Origin: Diphasiastrum complanatum
Taxonomy: Eukaryota; Streptophyta; Lycopodiopsida; Lycopodiales; Lycopodiaceae
NCBI GenBank assembly: GCA_029204225.1
Contig: CM055105.1
Coordinates: 51,363,680-51,427,679 of the forward strand
Reading direction: 5' to 3'
DNA: 64,000 bases
Shown here: positions 54,511 through 64,000 of the stretch, piece after piece
How the letters are laid out: each line of letters opens with the position of its first letter
How positions within the stretch are numbered: the stretch's first letter is position 1
The notes under the pieces: generated by a model
The model's database searches: none
What the model was told of the DNA's origin: nothing
The model's input: the letters and a program-made list of their open reading frames with translations, nothing else
Position numbers and translations under genes: made by a program

Positions 54511-56286
54511 AAGTAGGACATAAAGTAAATCCAAGTTACTTTCATGAAAGTGACATCTATCTTTGCATCTTGAACCAAACAATGCACTTCCAAATGAAAA
54601 ATTTCAAAAGATTTGACATGTGTTGTGATGGACTCTTGAAGACAAATCTTGCAAGTCCTTATGAGACTCCAAGCCTCATTCACCTTTCCACAAAGGAAAC
54701 ACCTTCAACAATCTAGAAGGATCTACAAAAGATCTAGCTCACAAACCTAAGAATCAATCTTCACAGTAATGACTAGTGACTTGGAAACTTTGCTTTGATC
54801 ACTAAGACAAAAGCACAAAATTTTTGAATCAAATCACTAAAGAAATTAGATCCAATCTCCTATTGGACTCATCAAATACCAATGACTCTTCCTTTTGAAA
54901 GTTGAAATGGATATGAAGAAGATTTGACACCTAGATTTTCCTTTTCACTTGACTAGTTCTCTCAACACTTGAGATTCTTGAACAAAAGATGGGTTTTGTT
55001 TCAAATACATGAAAATCAAACTTAATCACTTCTTTTGGACTCACTCTTGATCCAAATAATCTCACTCTTGAGATCTAGAATGAATTTGATTTGATTTGAA
55101 AACAAACTATACAACCAATTTTTCACATAGCTTAAAAATTAGACAACTAGAGATTCACAAAGATCTCAACCATGAATGAATACTCAAATATGGACTCCTC
55201 CTCATTCTAGACATCCAATGGGATCAGAAATTGACCCTCACACTCTCACAAAGAAAGCTGAATAGAACTAATTTGAGTTTCATACATACTATGTCAATTT
55301 TAGCTCATCAAATTGAATTCAATCACTCCTATTGGATTCCACCAATTACTCTACCTTTTAAGACTTGGAATGAAATTCAAAATCAAAAGTTGTGATTTTT
55401 CTCACTAAGATATTGTGCTTCAAAGAGCTAATGCCACTTAGAAAGATTTGATCACATAGGAGAAGACAAATTCTTCACCAATGACAACACATAATGAGCT
55501 TCTAGATCTTGCCCTCTACAAAGGAAGGAACTCTTAGAAAATTGGATCTCTCTCTACACATTTGTCATAGACACCTTAATGACTCTTTTAAAACCTTACA
55601 ATTACTCAAAAAAATTGAGTAGGGTTGATCAATATGACTTGGATCTCAATCTCTTTTCTAGAACTCTCAATTGAAGCCAATCTATGTCAAATTCTACAAA
55701 AGATTTGCATATGCTCTATATGCACTAGAAACTCTCAAAGGTTTCACTTGGAGGACAGATCCAAAGATGTTTTCTAGCAAAATGATGCTTCTAAACTTGA
55801 ACCTATCACTCTTGAACAAATCTAGAGTGATGGTACAATGGATTTAACCTCTCACCTTGCATATCACTCCTTAATCTATGATTTTTAGCAAAATCTCTCT
55901 TAACTTCAACGTACACTCAAAAAATTAGAGAAGATCAATTAATGCACCTATTTCAAGCTTCAATTTAGTTTTTTGGCTGATCTAATCCAAGAACTAATCA
56001 AAGTATTAGATTCACTATAAAAAATGCTTGATTTTGCACCAAAAATCACTCAAATTGGGTATGTGAGTCAAATTGTACAAATTTTTGAATTTTCTCAGCC
56101 AAAATCGGAGCTGTATGGCCTCACACGTGTGAAAAGCAGCCCACAACAAGATCTGGACCAAAAATTTTGAGAAAATATCTATCAAATCCAACTCGTTACA
56201 CAAAATTTGACTAGATTCCAAAAAACTGATAATTTTGGCTTTGATTTGGATTAACCCTATCAATTTCAACAAAACCTCTTGTACTA
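54511..56286 (-). other. Long leader-like non-coding segment of the X-type copia element
   Basis: It separates the primer site at 56287 from the gag remnant. AT-rich, no ORF above about 110 codons with a motif. One CACACGTGTG lies at 56122-56131. At nearly 1.8 kb it is longer than the other leaders here (about 690 bp at 52316-53005; 610 bp at 60929-61537), so it may hide an older insertion. Confidence 0.5.
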
Positions 56287-56299
56287 GGCTCTGATACCA
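56287..56299 (-). promoter_or_regulatory. Copia primer-binding site, perfect
   Basis: The minus strand reads TGGTATCAGAGCC following an LTR end CTTTTTCCACA. This confirms the right boundary of the 3' LTR at 18091-18921. Confidence 0.93.
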
Positions 56300-56757
56300 T
56301 GTGGAAAAAGTACAAAAAGGACCAAGAGTGGATCCCAATCTGATCCTCAAGAGGGATTGGTTGTCAGATTACTTGATCTATCAATCTACTTCAGATTAAG
56401 ATCAATCTAGATCAATTCTAGACACAAAATCCTAACAAGAACAATCATTAATTGAAGGTAAGTGTACTTTCTGGTTTCACACGTGTGAAACACTGTCTGA
56501 GTACGGACTCCAACCTGAAAATCAAGTACACATTGATAGAACCTCAAAACAATCAAAACAAGTGTAGACAAATGGAGAGAATCACTCAAAATTGCTTCCA
56601 AAACCAAGATTGGTGTCTCACAATGAGTATGGCCAAATGTGGCTCTATATATACAATAAGTGGGAGCTCGTGGTACTGATAATCCCTCTGATCCCACATG
56701 TGTGAAGGTGCTTTGTCATATGATGATTCATCATGCAAAACTGACACTTGGACAAAA
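56300..56757 (-). repeat. X-type 5' LTR, 3' part only (458 bp)
   Basis: It matches the right 458 bp of 18091-18921 in reverse complement with few differences. TATA-like 'tatatatac' near 56642-56653. G-box palindrome at 56478-56487. Truncated at 56757 where an 870-bp monomer begins in inverted orientation. Confidence 0.88.
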
Positions 56758-57639
56758 CCACAACGCAAATTTACTATTAGTGAGCTTAAATTTCCTACTA
56801 ACTAATGGATCAACTTTTTGTTTTTATTAAACATTGTTGTTCATTATTGTCTTTGAGATGCTAGATATATTTTTCAAACAAGGTCGACCTACCCATGTCA
56901 TGCTATATTTTGCAATTCAACTTGGGGCTGGGGTAGTCCACTCGATTCCATGTCTTACGTTATCATGAAGTTAACACATTTAAATTAAAAAATAAAAAAT
57001 CGTAACATTTTTCAAAGGATTGAATAAACTCCATTTTGAATCTATTTTTTCAATCTTTCTTATAAATGTATCTAAACAAGAATGATGCTCTTGTTGATTT
57101 GTGAATTACAAGACAAAGAATCAAGAGGCCACCTCAAGTACCAAGTTTGAAAAATGTATAGCTAAGTACATGAGCAAGTGAGGCTTCTTTGTTAGAACAA
57201 ACATTCTAGCAAGTCGAGTGAATTTAATCTACATCTTGGCTTAAATTCTCCTACATTGTAAGTATGACATTTCTGGCTTGGGTAGCCAATTTAACATAGT
57301 ATTTTTTGTCTTCATCACATATAGGAAAGTTGTAGTAACTACAATTATGCTATTTATATTCCTTTTTAGAGCATGTAGTAAGGCATAACATAATTAGGGT
57401 ATACCATGTTGAAAAACAATCTAAAACATGGAACATGTTTTATATTCTAGTTCTAATTTTTCATTTGATATCATTTCTGTGAGCAACAATACTTTCTAAC
57501 AAAAAATCTATTAACAATATCTAAATCCTTTGCAATGCACGTCATTTAGAGAGGCATTGTAATCGAAATTGTCATGCAAGATTTATATGTAAAATTGTCT
57601 TTGTAAACTATGTTTGAGGATGAAAAACAATCCAGAATA
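56758..57639 (-). repeat. ~870-bp monomers, inverted: C tail and A
   Basis: The anchor in reverse complement lies at 57137-57142 with A-type sequence after it ('agagcatcattcttgtttaga' on the minus strand) and C-type sequence before it. This is the C-to-A order seen on the plus strand elsewhere. It ends near 57639 at a copia remnant. Confidence 0.85.
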
Positions 57640-58060
57640 CAATTTTAAACTCCAAGAAGAATCTTGAGTATCAAGATGGAGCCATCAAGGCTCAATCATA
57701 TGGATTAAGCAAGGCAAGTTGTCTTTGGCAACACTATGTATGCACTTAATAGTTTAATTGATGTATCTTCAAGTGCACAAAATGTCTTGGAATCCATGGC
57801 TTGGCATGATGTATAGTTTTTAAAGTGTGCTACATGTATATAGACACATTTGTGGAACATCTTGTAAGGGATCCTGTAAGAGGTGGTTAAAGACCCTTCA
57901 TGGACATCATTCTCTATTGGAGTCTCAAAAGTTCCTTTTTTGTAGCTGGATTTTTTAGACACTTCTAAAAGCTTTCATTCATCTATCAAGAGAGTTGTAA
58001 ATAGATCAAGCTAAATTTGAGGAGGAGTGTGGAGAATTGCCAAAAATTGGCAAATCTAGC
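57640..58060 (+). mobile_element. 3' end of a copia derivative: integrase tail, polypurine tract, LTR start
   Basis: The first codons (PRRILSIKMEPSRL) resemble the integrase/RT linker (PRRSSRVRMEPLRL at 11380-11425). The remaining 300 bp have no RT or RNase H motif, so nearly all of pol is gone. The tract 'tgaggaggag' (58018-58027) and an LTR start TGTGGAGAATTGCC at 58028 follow. The LTR breaks at about 58060. Confidence 0.65.
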
Positions 58061-58374
58061 ACCATTATTAGCACCATTGAAAGAGTGTAAGGTTGAGAAT
58101 GTGTCCTTTTGAAAAGTCATGTGGGAGCTAGACCCACTATCAATCCACCAAGTGTCCTTTGAGTTGCTTTTGCTTGTTCGAGTGGATGTAGATGCCATCA
58201 AAGATGAGATATCCTCATCTCCATCCTCTTCATATGCAAGGTTCCCTTGTTTGTCCTCCTCCTGTTTTTCTCTTAGCCTCTTGTAGCATTCGGATGCATA
58301 ATCCCCCTTCTTTCTACAAAAGAAACATTTTTGCTTTGACTTGTCCTTTGAGCAGTACAAAGTGTTAAAGTACA
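58061..58374 (-). pseudogene. Copia zinc knuckle and protease start
   Basis: Minus strand: KCFFCRKKGDYASECYKRL, a knuckle with the His replaced by Asp (C-x2-C-x4-D-x4-C), then an acidic stretch and WWIDSGSSSHMTF (protease motif intact). It is flanked by LTR sequence on both sides and has no gag N-terminus, primer site or later domains. Confidence 0.85.
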
Positions 58375-58851
58375 GTACATTGGGGACCAAAAATATATCT
58401 TAAAAGATCCACTAGAGTTATTATGTGCTTGCTTACCAATCTATCAGAAACGTAGTTAGGAAAAACTTGATCTAGATTGGCAGGTTCACAAACAACAAGC
58501 ATGATAATGAAAATACAGATCATTGACACAAATCCGAGTTGGCACATGTGTACTACAGGCTGTAGTACGGCCTACAAGCTGAGTTTGAAGTGTTCAAAGT
58601 GTTGGCTTCATATGGATCATCAAAAACCAATGTACATGAGAGTAGAAATTTTCACGTTAAACTTAGGTGTAGGTCCTATAAAATAGGGATGACAAACAAA
58701 TAGACATGACCAACTCTCTTGACTTGACCTAACCTACATTAGGAGTGGGTTGCCATGTGGAATCTTGGTCTTCCATGTTAGGAACCCAATTATACACAAT
58801 ATTTACAAAGTTCTACATGGCTAGATTTGCCAAGTTAGGCTATTTTCCACA
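58375..58851 (-). repeat. F-type LTR
   Basis: The minus strand starts TGTGGAAAATAGCC at 58851 and shares blocks with 33085-33690. The inner end at about 58375 is not fixed by a primer site because gag sequence follows directly. Its outer end interrupts a C-type monomer next to 'aaagaatcaagaggc'. Confidence 0.72.
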
Positions 58852-60013
58852 CAAAGAATCAAGAGGCTACTTCAAGTACCAAGTTTGAAAATTTTGTGGC
58901 TAAGTACATGAGCAAGTAAGCTTGTTTGTTAGAGAAACATTCGGGCAACTCGTGTGAATTGAATGTAATTTTGGCCGACCTTGTCCTACATTGTAGTATG
59001 ACATTTTTGGTTGGGTAGCAAGCTTAAGACATTATTTTGTGTATTCATCACATACAAGGAAGTTGTAGTGACTACGACAATAATACTTCTATATACCTAT
59101 GTACAACATGTAGTAAGGCATAACACAATTAGGGTGTATGATGTGGATAGAAAATCTAAAAGATGCGATTGATTTTTGAGCTTATACGGTTTTTTAGATA
59201 TCATATTTGTGAGCAAGAATAGTTTCTAACCAAAAAATCTTTTAACAATTTTGAAATTCTTTGCAATGCACATCATTTAGTGACGCATTATAACCTAAAT
59301 TGTTATGGAAGATTTATAAGTAAAATTTTCTTTGTGACCAATGTTCGAGGATGGAAAAACATCCACAATAAAATTATAATGCTAGTGAGTAAGTTCTCTA
59401 CTAACTATTGGATCTACTTATTTTTTAGTAAATCTCTATTGATTATTATCTTATGAATACTAGATATATTTCTCAAACATGTATGACCTATCCACGTCAT
59501 GCTATATTCTACAATTGAACTTGGTGCTGGGATAGTCTACTCGATTCCATGACTTACATTATCAACAAGCTAACATTAACATTGTAATAGGTAAATAAAT
59601 AGAAAACATCGTCATTTGAAAAAGAATTGAATATATTCCAATTTGATCATATTTTCTAATGTTTGTTATAAGATTCATCTAAAGACGAAAGATGTTTTGG
59701 TTGCTTTGTGAATTGCAAGCAAAGAATCAAGAGGCTACCTCAAGTACCAAGTTTGAAAATTGTATTGCAAAGTGCATGAGCAAGTGAAGCTTATTTGCTA
59801 CATTAACATTCTAGTGCGTCGACTAAATTTAATCTATTTCTCGGCTGACACTCACGTACATGATACGTAGAACGTTTTTGGTTCGGATAGCCAATTTAAA
59901 CCAATATTCACATACAAGGAAGCGGTAGTAACTACAACAATAATACTTCTATTCCTTTGTAGAGCATGTAATATGGCATAACATAATCAGCGTACATATG
60001 TTGAAAAACCATC
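58852..60013 (-). repeat. ~870-bp monomers, inverted: A tail, full B, start of C
   Basis: Anchors in reverse complement at 59743-59748 (B) and 58875-58880 (C), 868 bp apart. Read on the minus strand the order is A, B, C, as in the plus-strand clusters. Confidence 0.88.
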
Positions 60014-60275
60014 TTATTATACACAATATTTACAAAGTTCTACATGGCTAGATTTGCCAGGTTAGGCTATTTTCCACACAAAGAATCAAGAGGCTACTTC
60101 AAGTACCAAGTTTGAAAATTCTGTGGCTAAGTACATGAGCAAGTAAGCTTGTTTGTTAGAGAAACATTCGGGCAACTCGTGTGAATTGAATGTAATTTTG
60201 GCCGACTTTGTCCTACATTGTAGTATGACATTTTTGGTTGGGTAGCAAGCTTAAGACATTATTTTGTGTATTCAT
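60014..60275 (-). repeat. Duplicated F-LTR/monomer junction block
   Basis: This block repeats 58787-59048: the same 65 bp of F-type LTR start (60014-60078), the same junction, and the same monomer bases (60079-60275) including the anchor at 60102-60107. It is cut by the copia LTR at 60276. Confidence 0.88.
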
Positions 60276-60928
60276 TGTGAAAAATTGTCAACTAGTAGTA
60301 TTTTCCTAACTTGAGATTTTGTAGGCCTATGGCCAAATAAAAGTTAGAGATAGGTTCATACATGTATGTAGAGGCCCAAAGTATGTGTACACTACTTTTG
60401 AGGTCACATTAATTAGAGGAGGTCGAGTGTGGAGCTCTTCTATTGGCTCATAATTTGGTGCATTCCTATTTGACCAAATTTCTAGGTATATGGGTGAATC
60501 CTATTGGACCCCAATTTTAGCCTATCATAAGACAAGTGGCCAAGAGGCACTATGGCTGCTATAAATAGCCATCTCCACGAGTATGTACACATCTCATTTT
60601 CATTCTATTGAATGAATGTTATGCTCTTTGAAGATCCATCTTCTTCTCTCTCACTTTTTTGTTCATATCTTGCATTCTAGCCACTAGAATTGTGATTTCT
60701 TTGTTGCTATGGCTTCACACGTGTGAAATGCAGGTTGTAGGCTCTGAAGTACGGACAGGGACAGCAAGTTTCTGTTTGTGGAAGCTTATGATCAGATTTT
60801 GATGTTTAGTTGATGTTTAGTATGCTTAACATCACAATTTCTATCATTTTTTCAATCTAGATGTGCATAACTTCCATGGCCAAGATCTTTATGAAACTTT
60901 AGCATCTTTTGGATCTGAGTTTTTCACA
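60276..60928 (+). repeat. 5' LTR, 653 bp, with promoter
   Basis: It begins TGTGAAAAATTGTC and ends TTTTTCACA, directly followed by the primer site. A TATA box TATAAATA lies at 60560-60567, with transcription expected about 30 bp downstream. The palindrome CACACGTGTG (G-box core) lies at 60716-60725. Its sequence is unlike the other LTR families in the window apart from the ends and the G-box. Confidence 0.92.
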
Positions 60929-60940
60929 TGGTATCAGAGC
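60929..60940 (+). promoter_or_regulatory. Copia primer-binding site, perfect
   Basis: TGGTATCAGAGC immediately 3' of the LTR, complementary to the 3' end of plant initiator-Met tRNA. It primes minus-strand DNA synthesis. Confidence 0.95.
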
Positions 60941-61537
60941 ATTAGGCGGCCAAATGTGCAGGTTTTGCCAGATTTAGAAGAGATTTGTGGGCGAGTTTGC
61001 TTTTGTAGCATTCCAATCAAGTTTCTAGCTAAAAATCTTGTTGATTTATGTGTAGAAATTGGATCTTTGTGATCAAAACATCATTTGTATGCATTTCAAT
61101 TGAAGTAGGGCGAATTCCCTCTGTACTTATCAGAATAAGGAGACAAAAATTGTTTTGGAAAGAGGGAGATGCAAGATCCAACAAGATCCTATTAGTTTTC
61201 CATTCTAGCATATAGTTTTTTGATTCAATTTCTTGCTTCTTCATGTCAAAAACTTCAAAATTGATGTAACCCTCTGATTTTCAGTTTGCTGAATGATTCA
61301 AGAGTGTATTTCAATCTTAGGAGTGAGGGAAAAGCAAGTATATTGAGGTTTGGTCTTGGTTTGATCAAGAAATCATAAAACTAGTGGCTAAAATTAAGGA
61401 AAAAGTGAGGAAAAGAGAGAAAAAGTAAGGTTTTAGGTTCCAAATCTTTGTGATTTCTTCTTGTGTTTCATTTGTTGATTCAAGAGAGTGCTTAGTGCAT
61501 TGGAACAGGTCAAAGATCAGAGATCAATCATTGCAAC

Positions 61538-64000
61538 ATGGCTACAAATGGAGGCTACATGTTGGAAAGCAATGATAGGCTTACCTCCCTCAACTATTCT
61601 ACTTGGAAAGTAAGGATGGAGTCTTTGCTTGAGATGAATGAGTTGATGGATATTGTTGTAGGTGTGGAGGAGAGACCTTTGGCACCTCAAGAACAATTGA
61701 GGTATGACAAGAGGGCAAAGAAAGCCCTTCACATGATCAAGATGAATGTGACAAATGAGCTTATCAAAGAGGTTGGTAAGTGCACATCATCTAGTGAAGC
61801 TTGGGAAGCCTTGAAGAAGGTTTATGAATCCAAGTCTACTTCTAGAGTGTTGACTTTAAGAAGGCAAATCTTTTCTTGTATGCAAAAGAAGAGTGAGAAT
61901 GGACATGCTTTTGTTTTGAGAGTTAAAGCATTGAATGATGAGTTAGCATGCATTAATGATGGCATAAATAATGAGGAGCTTGTTCAAGTGATTCTCAATG
62001 GCTTGTTGGATGATCATGCTAATCTTGTTCAAAGTTATGCTATCCAAAAATGTTTACCAAGTGTTGGAGACTTGCAAGAGGTCTTGTTGGCTGAAGAATT
62101 CAGGTTGCAAGCAAGAGTGGGAGCATCTTCTACATCTCAAGGAGGAGAAGAGGAGGCAATGTTCTCTAAAGGCAAGTTCAAGGGCAAAGGTAAAAGCAAT
62201 TGGTCTAAAGGGCAAGACCAAGGTGAGCACTCTACTTTTGGCAAAAAGAAGGATAGATCTAAGCTAAAATGTTTCTATTGTGGAGTCAAAGGGCATTTTG
62301 CTAGTGATTGTTTTAAGAAAAAGAGGGATCAAGGGGAAAAGCAAACCAATCTAACTATTGATGAGGGTGGGGATGAGCTTCTTTCAAATGATGCTTTTGT
62401 TATGTCATCTTGCTTGTTGGCTAATCATGGAGACATTGATCCTTGGTGGATTGATAGTGGAGCCACTTCTCATATGACATATCATAAAGAGTATTTTTCA
62501 TCTTTAATGGCATTTGATGGTGATAGGAAGGTAATCTATACCGCAAATGATGGTGAGTGTGCAATCAAGGGGATTGGCACAATTCCTATTTCACTTTCTA
62601 CAAATAGGAATATAGAATTGAAAGATGTTTTGCTCATTCCATCCATTACCAAGAACTTACTTAGTGTAAGCCAAATGCTTGACAAAGGATTCAAAGTTGA
62701 GTTTGATGGTGATGCTTGCTTGATCAAAAAGGGGTGTAGTATCATTGCAAAAGGGAAAAGGCAAGGGAAATTGTTCAAGCTTGATGCATGTGTTGTTGCT
62801 AACCAAGTTGGATGCATGGCAAATGAACAAATGTCAATTCAAGAGGTATGGCATAAAAGGATGGGACATCTCAACTACAAGGCCTTGGAGGTAATAGCCA
62901 AAAAGGAGGTAGTAAGGGGACTTCCCAAGTCTCTTACTTGCTTGAATCATGTTTGTGAAGAATGTGCTTTGTCTAAATCACATAGATTGCCATATACTAG
63001 ATCTATATCTAGATCTAAGATGCCTTTTTCTCTCTTGCATTCGGATATTCATGGTGTTACTACAATTAGCAATGGAGGTGCTAAGATGTATGTAACTTTC
63101 ATTGATGATTTTAGTAGATTTTGTTGGGTTTATCTACTAAAGAGCAAGGATGAGGTGTTTGATGTGTTTGTCAAGTTCAAAGTTGCTATTGAGACTCAAT
63201 TTACAACCAAAATCAAATGCTTGAGGAGCGACAATGGTGGTGAATACATTTCTAACAAATTCAAAGCCTTTTGCGATGAGCATGGGATCAAGAGGGAGTA
63301 CACATGTCCAAGAACACCACAACAAAATGGAGTGGCCGAGAGGAAGAATAGAACCTTGTGTGAGAGTGCAAAGGCAATGAGATTGAATGCTAATCTTCCT
63401 AAACCTTTTTGGAGTGATGCTTTGTTGTGTGCAAATTTCCTATGCAATAGATGGCCAAGTGTTGTATTGGAAGGAAAAACCCCTTTTGAAGCTTTGTTTG
63501 GTACGAAGCCTAATGTCAAGTTTCTAAGAACTTTTGGATGCATTTGCTACTTCAACATTACTCTTGATGATAGAACTAAGGAGGATCCATCTTCAAGAAA
63601 GGGCATTTTTGTTGGTTATAGTGAAGTAAGCAAAGCATATAGGATTTATGTTCCTTCAATCAAGAAAGTGTTCACAAGTAGGGATGTCATTTTTGATGAA
63701 AGTAACATTCCAAAAGTTGTTTCAAGTGATGATGGTGTTGTTGCAACTAATGTGCTTGATGACAATGGAGTTGATGACACATTGGATGTGGATGTTGAAG
63801 AAGCCTCTTCAAGTCAAATTCCAAGGAGAACTCCAAGGCATAAAGTGAAACCCTCAAGGCTCACTTATGATGGCAAAGGTAAGCAAGTGGTGGATGGATC
63901 CAACTATGCTTTCCTAACTTCTTTTGATGTACCTTCATGTGTAGATGAAGCAAGGCAAGAAGAGGAATGGATCCAAGCAATGGATCTTGAGTTTGAAGCA
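61538..64000 (+). CDS. Copia gag-pol polyprotein, 5' part (821 codons, open at window edge)
   Basis: I read every codon from ATG at 61538 to 64000 and found no stop. Gag (1-240) starts MATNGGYMLESNDRLTSLNY and has MIKMNVTNELIKEVGKC. The zinc knuckle is CFYCGVKGHFASDC (C245, C248, H253, C258). The protease motif is WWIDSGATSHM with catalytic D306. The pre-integrase zinc motif includes VWHKRMGHLN and CEECALSKSH. The integrase core has D503 (LHSDIHG), D565 (RSDNGGEY) and E601 (GVAERKNR), with exactly 35 residues between the last two, the D,D-35-E signature. The integrase C-terminal segment (FGCICYFNITLDDR, EDPSSRKGIFVGY) follows, then linker, then EEEWIQAMDLEFEA, the first residues of RT. The ATG was chosen because it is the first in frame and matches the usual short copia gag N-terminus. 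It acts in cytoplasmic particles and, for integrase, in the nucleus. Confidence 0.96.
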   Translation, partial: MATNGGYMLESNDRLTSLNYSTWKVRMESLLEMNELMDIVVGVEERPLAPQEQLRYDKRAKKALHMIKMNVTNELIKEVGKCTSSSEAWEALKKVYESKSTSRVLTLRRQIFSCMQKKSENGHAFVLRVKALNDELACINDGINNEELVQVILNGLLDDHANLVQSYAIQKCLPSVGDLQEVLLAEEFRLQARVGASSTSQGGEEEAMFSKGKFKGKGKSNWSKGQDQGEHSTFGKKKDRSKLKCFYCGVKGHFASDCFKKKRDQGEKQTNLTIDEGGDELLSNDAFVMSSCLLANHGDIDPWWIDSGATSHMTYHKEYFSSLMAFDGDRKVIYTANDGECAIKGIGTIPISLSTNRNIELKDVLLIPSITKNLLSVSQMLDKGFKVEFDGDACLIKKGCSIIAKGKRQGKLFKLDACVVANQVGCMANEQMSIQEVWHKRMGHLNYKALEVIAKKEVVRGLPKSLTCLNHVCEECALSKSHRLPYTRSISRSKMPFSLLHSDIHGVTTISNGGAKMYVTFIDDFSRFCWVYLLKSKDEVFDVFVKFKVAIETQFTTKIKCLRSDNGGEYISNKFKAFCDEHGIKREYTCPRTPQQNGVAERKNRTLCESAKAMRLNANLPKPFWSDALLCANFLCNRWPSVVLEGKTPFEALFGTKPNVKFLRTFGCICYFNITLDDRTKEDPSSRKGIFVGYSEVSKAYRIYVPSIKKVFTSRDVIFDESNIPKVVSSDDGVVATNVLDDNGVDDTLDVDVEEASSSQIPRRTPRHKVKPSRLTYDGKGKQVVDGSNYAFLTSFDVPSCVDEARQEEEWIQAMDLEFEA

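Larger units (their letters stand above)
60276..64000 (+). mobile_element. Ty1/copia element with intact 5' half, runs off the window
   Basis: 5' LTR 60276-60928, primer site 60929-60940, leader to 61537, then an uninterrupted gag-protease-integrase frame to the last base of the window. The element sits in an inverted 870-bp monomer after '...gtattcat'. Compared with the other copies it has no stop, frameshift or lost catalytic residue in the visible part. It is therefore the best candidate here for a recently active, autonomous element. RT, RNase H and the 3' LTR would lie beyond 64000. Confidence 0.95.

Noticed and set aside
13037-56310. tRNA gene fragments suggested by the recurring TGGTATCAGAGCC
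   Set aside because: These are 13-base primer-binding sites beside LTR ends; no tRNA body follows.
5031-60275. CRISPR-like array, because of regularly recurring segments
   Set aside because: The units are about 870 bp, diverged and without short spacers, and the sequence is plant nuclear DNA.
61998-62267. Short plus-strand frame inside the right-hand copia gag
   Set aside because: It is out of frame with the continuous gag-pol reading frame from 61538 and has no motif.
62536-63543. Minus-strand frames of up to 115 codons
   Set aside because: They are shadows of the protease-integrase frame on the plus strand.

Overview
The window reads as a repeat-rich stretch of a land-plant nuclear genome. 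It holds many LTR retrotransposons of the plant Ty1/copia and Ty3/gypsy types, copia primer-binding sites complementary to initiator-Met tRNA, very AT-rich spacer DNA, and no recognisable intact host gene. I cannot place the species. The pattern (nested, truncated and inverted elements in a long tandem-repeat background) suggests heterochromatin.

Layout. 1-5030: a decayed Ty3/gypsy element (gag, protease, RT, RNase H, partial integrase). 5.4-8.3 kb: a minus-strand gypsy-type primer site followed at higher coordinates by a broken coiled-coil ORF. 9.7-13.8 kb: two copia fragments facing each other, the second with primer site and LTR. 13.8-18.9 kb: an unusual non-autonomous copia-derived element. 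A copia gag start runs in frame into a 527-residue ORF made of two copies of a domain I do not recognise, followed by a polypurine tract and an LTR. Related copies of the domain lie at 13.8-14.4 kb (minus) and 30.1-30.6 kb (plus). 20.1-31.5 kb: a series of copia 3' halves, including two related copies head to head and a nearly open RT-RNase H (23.2-24.7 kb) with a 264-bp LTR. 37.2-38.2 kb: a very decayed gypsy RT. 38.2-41.0 kb: low-copy DNA with two local tandem duplications. 41.0-47.4 kb: copia elements with large deletions and shuffled domains that still keep long open frames. 47.4-51.1 kb: a minus-strand LTR element (LTR, polypurine tract, coiled-coil ORF remnants). 51.2-58.9 kb: further copia gag/protease fragments with LTRs. 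60,276 to the window end: a copia element with complete 5' LTR, primer site and an uninterrupted gag-protease-integrase frame of 821 codons running off the edge. It is the only element here that looks potentially functional.

Between these lies a family of roughly 870-bp monomers, 13 anchored copies, plus orientation at 8.5-37 kb and minus at 5 kb and 56.8-60.3 kb. The monomers fall into three types that follow each other in one cyclic order (A-B-C), i.e. a higher-order repeat of about 2.6 kb into which most retroelements inserted.

No genes here form a host pathway. Interactions are those expected of retroelements: autonomous copia proteins, such as those from the 60.3-kb element, could act on the non-autonomous derivatives. 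All identifications come from reading translated motifs and comparing segments by eye; percentages of identity were not computed.
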